Notes under the pieces: model-generated
The model's input: only the letters and a program-made list of their open reading frames with translations
The model's database searches: none
What the model was told of the DNA's origin: nothing
Assembly (NCBI RefSeq): GCF_003752465.1
Contig: NZ_RKHJ01000001.1
Coordinates: forward strand, 496,001-560,000
From: Agrococcus jenensis
GTDB taxonomy: Bacteria; Actinomycetota; Actinomycetes; Actinomycetales; Microbacteriaceae
Direction: 5' to 3'
Length of the DNA stretch: 64,000 nt
Shown here: one piece after another, positions 58,603 to 64,000 of the stretch
Layout of the letters: each line of letters begins with the position of its first letter
Numbering within the stretch: position 1 is the stretch's first letter
Program-made: the position numbers and the translations under genes

Positions 58603-60204
58603 TCAGGGCAGCACGACCGCGCCGTCGACGAGCCTCGGCACGGCCGCGACGGCGACATCGCGGAGCGCCTCGGGCAGCAGCGACTCGGGCACGTCCTGGT
58701 AGGCCACGGCACGCTGGAAGCGCTCGATGGCGAGGGTGCCGACCGACGTGGACCGGCCGTCTGAGGTGGCCGGGAACGGCCCTCCGTGCACGATCGCGTG
58801 ACCGACCTCGACGCCGGTGGGCCAGCCGTTCACCACGATGCGGCCCGCGAGCTCCTCGAGCGCCTCGATGAGCTGGGCCCCGAGCGCACGCTCGGCGTCC
58901 GGTGCTGTGGCGAGGTCGATGTGGACGGTGGCCGTGAGCTGTCCCTCGAGCGCCTGCAGCGCGCGGAGGAGCCCGTCGGCGTCCCCGTAGCGCAGCACGA
59001 GCCCGCTCGCGCCGAACACCTCGTCGGCGAGCGCCGGCTCGGTGAGCAGCTCGGCGGCCGATGCCTCCATCAGGCTCGCCGCCGGCGCTCGCTCGCCCTC
59101 GGAGCCCTCGGCGACGCGCACGGCGCGGCCCGCGAGCGCGTCGCGCCCGGCGACGTACGCGTCGCGGATGCCGTCGGTGAGCATGACCTGCCCGTCGCGC
59201 CCACGGATGGCCTCGGCGGCAGCGGAGACGAACGCCTCCCCCGCCTCGCCCACCGGCACGAGCACCAGGCCGGGGTTCGTGCAGAACTGGCCGGCGCCGA
59301 GCAGCAGCGAGTCGACGAAGGCGCGGCCTCGCTCGGCGGTCGCGGCGGAGGGCAGCACGATGACCGGGTTCACGCTGCTCATCTCGGCGTAGACCGGGAT
59401 CGGCACGGGCCGGGTGCGTGCTGCTTCCATGAGCGCGAGACCCCCGGAGCGCGAGCCGGTGAAGCCGACCGCCCGCACCCGCGGGTCCTCGACGAGCGCC
59501 GTGCCGACCTCTCGCCCTGAGCCGAGGAGCGCCTGGTAGGTGCCGGCCGGAAGCCCGAGGTCGCGCACCGCGGCGGCGATCACCGCGGAGACGAGCTCCG
59601 CGACGCCCGGATGCGCCTGGTGCGACTTGACGATCACCGGGCATCCCGCCGCGAGCGCGGAGGCGACGTCGCTACCGGCGTTCGAGAACGCGAAGGGGAA
59701 GTTGCTGGCGCCGAAGACGACCACCGGCCCGAGGGGCAGGCGCCGCTGCCGCAGCTCGGGCCGAGGCGCGGGCGCGCGGTCGGGCTGCGCCGGGTCGATG
59801 CGCACGCCCTCTGAGAGCCCCGAGTCGACGAGCGCAGCGAAGAGGCGCAGCTGTCCGCTGGTCCTGGCGACCTCGCCGACGAGCCTCGGCTGCGGCAGCC
59901 CCGTCTCGAGCGCGGCGCGCGCGACGAGCTCCTCGGCGCGGGCGTCGAGCCCATCGGCGATGGCGCGCAGCAGCGCGCTGCGGGTCGCTCGCGGTGCCGC
60001 GCGCAGCACCGGCGCGGCGTCGGCTGCAGCGGCGGCGGCGTCGGCCGCATCGGCGCGGGTCGCCAGGCCGAAGGCGGGCTCGAGCGGAGCACCCGTGGCG
60101 GCGGCGATGCCACGGACGACGCCCGCGCTCCCCTGCCGGCGCTCCCCCGCGACGAACAGGTCACCCGTGAGCGACACTGGCTGCTCCACCTGCACGATGC
60201 TCAT
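58603..60204 (-). CDS. 2-oxoglutarate semialdehyde dehydrogenase (aldehyde dehydrogenase, NADP+)
   Basis: This 533-residue ALDH is of the long type found in oxidative uronate and pentose pathways, oxidising 2,5-dioxopentanoate to 2-oxoglutarate. It has FGASNFPFAFSNAGSD near 164-179, VKSHQAHPG, FTGSRSGG, and the nucleophile Cys in GAGQFCTNPGLV, and lacks the typical ELGG motif (EMSSVNPV instead), as is usual in this subgroup. It overlaps the dehydratase gene by ATGA, placing it as the last step of the operon. Confidence 0.92.
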   Translation of the reverse strand: MSIVQVEQPVSLTGDLFVAGERRQGSAGVVRGIAAATGAPLEPAFGLATRADAADAAAAAADAAPVLRAAPRATRSALLRAIADGLDARAEELVARAALETGLPQPRLVGEVARTSGQLRLFAALVDSGLSEGVRIDPAQPDRAPAPRPELRQRRLPLGPVVVFGASNFPFAFSNAGSDVASALAAGCPVIVKSHQAHPGVAELVSAVIAAAVRDLGLPAGTYQALLGSGREVGTALVEDPRVRAVGFTGSRSGGLALMEAARTRPVPIPVYAEMSSVNPVIVLPSAATAERGRAFVDSLLLGAGQFCTNPGLVLVPVGEAGEAFVSAAAEAIRGRDGQVMLTDGIRDAYVAGRDALAGRAVRVAEGSEGERAPAASLMEASAAELLTEPALADEVFGASGLVLRYGDADGLLRALQALEGQLTATVHIDLATAPDAERALGAQLIEALEELAGRIVVNGWPTGVEVGHAIVHGGPFPATSDGRSTSVGTLAIERFQRAVAYQDVPESLLPEALRDVAVAAVPRLVDGAVVLP

Positions 60205-61127
60205 GCGACGACCGGCTGGGCGACGCGGGCGATGAGCGCGGCGAGGTCCTGCCGCTCGTCGGGGCGCAGCTCGGACAGGGGCGGGCGCACGGGGCCGCCG
60301 TAGCGACCGATCGCGTCGACGCCTGCCTTCACGATCGAGACGGCGTAGCCCCTGCCGCGGTCGCGGATCTCGAGATAGGGCAGCACGAACTCCTTCAGCC
60401 GGCGCGTGACGGCTGCGCGGTCGTGAGCCCGCACGTCGGCGTAGAACGCGGTCGCGAACTCGGGCACGAAGTTGAACATGGCCGACGAGTAGGTCGTCAC
60501 CCCGAGCTCCAGGTACGGCAGCGCGAAGGTCTCGGCGGTCGGCAGACCGCCGACGTACAGCAGGCGGTCGCCGACGGTCGCGACGATCCGCGTCATCCGC
60601 TCGAGGTCGCCGATGCCGTCCTTGTAGCCGATGAGGTTGGGGCACTCGTCCGCCAGGCGCTCCAGGGTGTCGGGCTCCAGCACCGCGTTCGCGCGGCCGT
60701 AGACGATCACGGGGAGGCGCGTGCTCGACGCGACCGCGCGGATGTGGTCGCGGAGGCCCTCCTGCGATGCCTCGGTCAGGTACGGCGGGAAGAGCAGCAG
60801 GCCCGCCGCACCGGCGTCCTCCGCGATCCGGGCGTGCTGCTGCGCGCTGCGGGTCGAGCCGCCCGCCGGGGCGAGGATCGGCACGGCACCGCCCGATGCG
60901 TCGAGCGCGAGGCGGATGGTGTCGGCCACCTCGTCGGGCGTGAGCGAGAAGAACTCGCCCGTGCCGCCGGCCGCGAACAGGCCGCTGACGTCGTGCTGCG
61001 ACAGCCACGCGACATGCTCGCGGTAGTGCTCGGCGTCGAGGTCGCCCGCGGCGTCGAAGGTGGTGATGGGGAACGAGAGCAGCCCGTCGCCGAGCCTGCT
61101 CGCCAGTTCCTGGTGCGATGCGTGCAT
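60201..61127 (-). CDS. 5-dehydro-4-deoxyglucarate dehydratase
   Basis: This DHDPS-family TIM-barrel enzyme decarboxylates and dehydrates 5-keto-4-deoxyglucarate to 2,5-dioxopentanoate. The 308-residue product has the Schiff-base lysine K169 in LIGYKDGIGD, catalytic tyrosine in VIVYGRAN near 143, and FAAGGTGEFFSLTPDEV near 51-67. The ATG at 61127 has GAGGAG upstream, and a 114-base gap separates it from the uronate dehydrogenase gene. Confidence 0.93.
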   Translation of the reverse strand: MHASHQELASRLGDGLLSFPITTFDAAGDLDAEHYREHVAWLSQHDVSGLFAAGGTGEFFSLTPDEVADTIRLALDASGGAVPILAPAGGSTRSAQQHARIAEDAGAAGLLLFPPYLTEASQEGLRDHIRAVASSTRLPVIVYGRANAVLEPDTLERLADECPNLIGYKDGIGDLERMTRIVATVGDRLLYVGGLPTAETFALPYLELGVTTYSSAMFNFVPEFATAFYADVRAHDRAAVTRRLKEFVLPYLEIRDRGRGYAVSIVKAGVDAIGRYGGPVRPPLSELRPDERQDLAALIARVAQPVVA

Positions 61128-61241
61128 CCTGTTGCTCCTCACTTGCCGCTGAGCGGCTGTCGCCACGCTATGGCGGCGCTTTCATGCGTGTCCAGAATCG
61201 ATTGGGTCTCGTCGGATGCGTCTAGAGCATCGTTCACGTCG

Positions 61242-62054
61242 TCATCGGACGGCCGAGGCCTCCCCGAGCGGCATGCTCACGAAGTGCGCGCCGAGCGGCT
61301 CATCCGGATCGACCCCAGGAGACTCCGGGAACCGGTCGGCGTAGCGCTCGGAGTCGTCGACCGCGGTGAAGCCGATGCGTCGACCGCCTTCCCGCGAGCA
61401 CCAGCTGCGCGTGTTCGCCGAGACGCCCCAGACCACCTGGAACGGCTCGATGTCGTGCTCGAGACTCGCCTGCACGAGCGCGCGGGTGTCCACCGGTGAG
61501 AGCCAGACGGGCAGCCTCGAGCCGGTCCGCGGCTCCGGGAAGCAGTGGCCGATGCGCAGCGCGACGCCGCGCATCCGCCCCCGCTCGCAGTAGAGGCGCA
61601 CGAGCGCCTCGCCTGCGGCCTTGCTCCAGCCGTAGTACGTGTCCGGGCGGGGCGGCGCATCGTCGGCGAGCAGGCCGCCGGCATCGCGCGGCGTGTACCA
61701 GCCGACCGCGTGGTTGCTCGAGGCGTACACGAAGCGGCCGACGCCCCGCTCGGACGCCGCGTCGAGCACGGTGCGGGTCCCCGTCACGTTGACGTCGAGG
61801 ATCCTCTCCCACTCGTCCTCCGTGCTCACCGCTCCGAGGTGGACGACGTCGGTCGCGTCCCGCATGGCGTGCTCCACCGCGTCCCGGTCGGTGAGGCTGC
61901 CGAGCACCTGCTCGACGTCTGCCCGCGACGCGAACGCCTCCGGCAGCGGCAGCGGGTCCAGCACGACGGCGCGCCAGCCCTCGCGCTCCGGCCGGTCGAG
62001 CAGCACCTGCCCGATCGTGCCTGCGCCGCCCGTGATCATGACCACCCGACTCAT
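61242..62054 (-). CDS. udh: NAD-dependent uronate dehydrogenase (SDR epimerase family)
   Basis: This 270-residue extended-type SDR has TGGAGTIGQVLL near 8-19, VHLGAVSTEDEW near 72-83, SSNHAVGWY near 111-119 and the catalytic YYGWSK near 136-141, all matching uronate dehydrogenases that convert galacturonate or glucuronate to the aldarolactone. The context of dehydratase and KDG-dehydratase genes supports this. GGAGGTG precedes the ATG at 62054, which overlaps the upstream stop as ATGA. Confidence 0.88.
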   Translation of the reverse strand: MSRVVMITGGAGTIGQVLLDRPEREGWRAVVLDPLPLPEAFASRADVEQVLGSLTDRDAVEHAMRDATDVVHLGAVSTEDEWERILDVNVTGTRTVLDAASERGVGRFVYASSNHAVGWYTPRDAGGLLADDAPPRPDTYYGWSKAAGEALVRLYCERGRMRGVALRIGHCFPEPRTGSRLPVWLSPVDTRALVQASLEHDIEPFQVVWGVSANTRSWCSREGGRRIGFTAVDDSERYADRFPESPGVDPDEPLGAHFVSMPLGEASAVR

Positions 62055-63223
62055 CGCGACACCTCCACGCGCTCGAGGGTGTGCGCGGCGATGTGCGCCA
62101 TGTCGAGCTCGACGCCGATCCCCGGTCGCTCCGGCAGCGTCACCCAGCCGTCGTCGTCGAGCGGATCGACGAGGGAGGCGAGGTGCGGCGGCAGCCAGTC
62201 GTAGTCGGCGTGCGGGTGGAGCAGGCCGCGCTCGTAGAGCTGCGACGTGAACGTCGCTCCGACGACCGCGAGGCTCGCGGCCCCGTTGCCGTGGATCTCG
62301 CACGTCATGCCCACGCTCTCTGCCAGGTGGAGCGCCTTGATGGTGGAGGTGATGCCGCCGCCGTTCTGCGGGCCGATGCGCAGGATGTCGACCGCGCCGG
62401 CCAGCACCCAGTCGCCGCGCGCGAGGTTGCGGCCGGCGATCGTCTCGGGACCGATGACGGGGATGTCGAGCTGCTCGCTGAGCCACCGGTAGGCGTTGAT
62501 GGAGGTCTCCTCCATCGGCTCCTCGAACCAGCGGAACCCGAGCTCCTGGATGCCGCGGCCGACCGCGAGCGCCTGCTGGCGGTCGTACCAGTGGTAGCCG
62601 TCGAGCATGAGGTCGATGTCGGGCCCCACCGCCTGCCGCACCGCGGCGCACGCCTCCAGGTCACGCTCGACGCTCGGCGCGAACGACACCGGGGGGAACC
62701 AGGTGTGCAGCTTGATCGCCCGGTAGCCCTGCTCGACGAGCGCCACCGCGAAGGCCGCGAAGTCGGCGGGCGTCGCGAGGCCTCCCGGCGTCTCGTCGCC
62801 GCACATCGTGCTCGCGTAGGCCTGCACGCGAGGACGAGCACCGCCGAGGAGCCGCCACACCGGTTCGCCGGCACGGTGGCCGATCAGGTCCCACAGCGCC
62901 TCGTCGACCACCGCCAGCCGCCGCTCGGCGATGTCGACCGGGTTGCCACGCTGCGCGATCGTGAGCTGCCGCTGCAGCGCCTCGACGGCGACCGCCGGCT
63001 TGCCGAGCAGGGGGCGGAGCATCGACTCCACGATCGCGTCGGGTCGCGCGTTGCGCACGTGCGTCACCACCCGCCCCTCGACGCCGTCCGAGTCGCGCAC
63101 GGTCAGCAGCGCCTCGGTCGCCGGCGCGGCCGGCCCCGGGTGCCGGTGCCCGTTCACGTCGCGGATCGACCTGGTCTCGGTCTCGAAGACCGCGATCTCG
63201 AACGACTCGATGGTCGCCGGCAT
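62051..63223 (-). CDS. Enolase-superfamily sugar acid dehydratase (mandelate racemase-like)
   Basis: This 390-residue enolase-fold enzyme probably dehydrates galactarate or glucarate. The metal ligands are D208 (DLMLDGYHWYD), E234 (FEEPMEE) and E260 (GPETIAG). The candidate general bases are K171/H173 in KLHTW on the second strand and a histidine in EIHGNG near 311. It lies upstream of uronate dehydrogenase and the 5-dehydro-4-deoxyglucarate dehydratase, so its product would feed the latter. The start shares a base with the stop of the binding-protein gene. Confidence 0.85.
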   Translation of the reverse strand: MPATIESFEIAVFETETRSIRDVNGHRHPGPAAPATEALLTVRDSDGVEGRVVTHVRNARPDAIVESMLRPLLGKPAVAVEALQRQLTIAQRGNPVDIAERRLAVVDEALWDLIGHRAGEPVWRLLGGARPRVQAYASTMCGDETPGGLATPADFAAFAVALVEQGYRAIKLHTWFPPVSFAPSVERDLEACAAVRQAVGPDIDLMLDGYHWYDRQQALAVGRGIQELGFRWFEEPMEETSINAYRWLSEQLDIPVIGPETIAGRNLARGDWVLAGAVDILRIGPQNGGGITSTIKALHLAESVGMTCEIHGNGAASLAVVGATFTSQLYERGLLHPHADYDWLPPHLASLVDPLDDDGWVTLPERPGIGVELDMAHIAAHTLERVEVSR

Positions 63224-64000
63224 CAGCCCTGCTCCAGGTAGGCCTGCTGCGCCTCCGTCATCTTGTCGGCCCACAGCGTCAGGAAGTCCGCGGGGGCCAG
63301 CTCGCCGAGCAGCACGCGCTGCAGCTCGGGCTCGAGCTCGTTGCGCATGATCGTGCCGTAGTCCGGCAGGTGCGTGGGAGCGGACAGGATCGTGACGCTG
63401 TCGCCCTCGATCCAGTCGCTCGCGGCGCTCACCGACTGCGAGGCGGTGAGCCAGTCGGCGCTGCGCGACTCGAGGTTCGACGGGATCTGCCCGATCGTCT
63501 CGTTCAGCGCGCCGTTCGACGACTCGCTGAGCATGAACTGCAGGAACGCCCACGCCTCCTCCGGGTGCTCCGACTGCTCGTAGATCGCGAACGACGGGAT
63601 GGGGTCGGCGATCACCACGCGGCTGCCGTCCGAGCTCTCGGGGAGCGGCACGGCGGCGAACTGGCCCGGCAGCGCGGCCTCGTGCTCGGGGTACGAGCCG
63701 AGGTTGTGCTGCAGCGTCGCGGCCGAGCCGGAGCCGAAGGCCGCGACCATCTCCGGGTACCCGTACCCGAGGTCGGCCTGGCTCGTCGCCGTGTCGTACA
63801 GCCCGACGTACTGCTCGAACGCCTCGACGTTCGCCGGGTCGTCGATGGTGGAGACGCCCTGCTCGTCGAAGAGCGTCTCGACGCCCGACTGCGCGTACAT
63901 CGCCTGCAGGAACTGGAAGACACCGCCCGCGCCGCCGCGCATCGCGAAGCCGTACTGGCCGGCGTCCGCGTCGGTGAGCTCCGCGGCGCCGGCGTAGAAG
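63223..64000 (-). CDS. ABC transporter sugar-binding protein, C-terminal part (cut by window edge)
   Basis: The roughly 258 C-terminal residues of an extracellular solute-binding protein of the sugar (family 1) type are visible. Motifs are FQFLQAMYAQSG, MVAAFGSGSAATLQHNLGSYPEHEAAL, PEEAWAFLQFMLSE, and the tail LTLWADKMTEAQQAYLEQG. It would capture an oligo- or monouronide for import by permeases encoded further upstream, outside the window. Its TGA overlaps the dehydratase start, so it belongs to the same operon. The N-terminus and signal peptide are not in the window. Confidence 0.88.
   Translation of the reverse strand, partial: FYAGAAELTDADAGQYGFAMRGGAGGVFQFLQAMYAQSGVETLFDEQGVSTIDDPANVEAFEQYVGLYDTATSQADLGYGYPEMVAAFGSGSAATLQHNLGSYPEHEAALPGQFAAVPLPESSDGSRVVIADPIPSFAIYEQSEHPEEAWAFLQFMLSESSNGALNETIGQIPSNLESRSADWLTASQSVSAASDWIEGDSVTILSAPTHLPDYGTIMRNELEPELQRVLLGELAPADFLTLWADKMTEAQQAYLEQG

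Overview
This is a 64 kb stretch of a very GC-rich chromosome, most likely from an actinobacterium of the family Microbacteriaceae. The reasons are strong G/C third-position codon use, the GATGC/GCATCC-rich coding style, a 32-residue bS22-type ribosomal protein, an archaeal-type aspartyl-tRNA synthetase, a menaquinone gene set joined to System II cytochrome c maturation, and many starts with a TANNNT hexamer only 6-7 bases upstream (leaderless mRNAs). A genus such as Agrococcus is a guess. I see no rRNA, tRNA, transposase, prophage or CRISPR array.

1-13 kb: respiratory chain assembly. menA (partial), menE and menB lie on the minus strand and menC on the plus strand. Three tandem paralogous membrane-anchored exported proteins and two small membrane proteins sit between menB and menC. 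Next comes the operon phosphatase-resA-ccdA-resB-ccsB. A DUF559-type nuclease-fold gene sits between menC and ccsB, bracketed by two copies of a 63-bp palindrome; a third copy lies at 22.1 kb.

13-35 kb: housekeeping and mixed genes. These are a BKACE-like enzyme, aspS, a glutaredoxin, bS22, an ArsR-type regulator with a coiled-coil tail, a KtrAB-like K+ uptake pair, proC, a ZnT9-like CDF transporter, tadA and upp. A leaderless 31-residue Met-rich mini-ORF lies ahead of a winged-helix regulator. They are followed by a hydrolase, an amidotransferase, a divergent XRE/MetAP pair, peptidase E, asparaginase, an ogt-sigma-ogt operon, an FAD-linked oxidase, an FKBP, a Na+/H+ antiporter and OsmC.

35.5 kb: a 35-residue peptide gene encodes three near-perfect tandem copies of an acidic/hydrophobic (G)DDFIIMG unit. 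It has its own ribosome binding site and a strong terminator and resembles nothing I can name. I regard it as the most novel item in the window.

36-57 kb: nitrogen and polyamine catabolism. In order these are an SDR with an MmyB-like regulator, an amidohydrolase with an NCS1 permease and TetR regulator, the operon gabT-glutamate dehydrogenase-gabD with a PucR regulator, a second aldehyde dehydrogenase, an agmatine-deiminase-like enzyme divergent from a putrescine-oxidase-like flavoenzyme, a LacI regulator divergent from an amidase, and a TetR regulator with an APC permease. Together they could take agmatine or putrescine to 4-aminobutanal, GABA, succinate semialdehyde and succinate. Matching operator-like motifs suggest that the LacI and TetR regulators act at several of these promoters.

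57-64 kb: a CmtR/CDF metal-efflux pair, then a uronate (aldarate) catabolic operon: sugar-binding protein (cut by the window edge), enolase-superfamily sugar acid dehydratase, uronate dehydrogenase, 5-dehydro-4-deoxyglucarate dehydratase and 2-oxoglutarate semialdehyde dehydrogenase.
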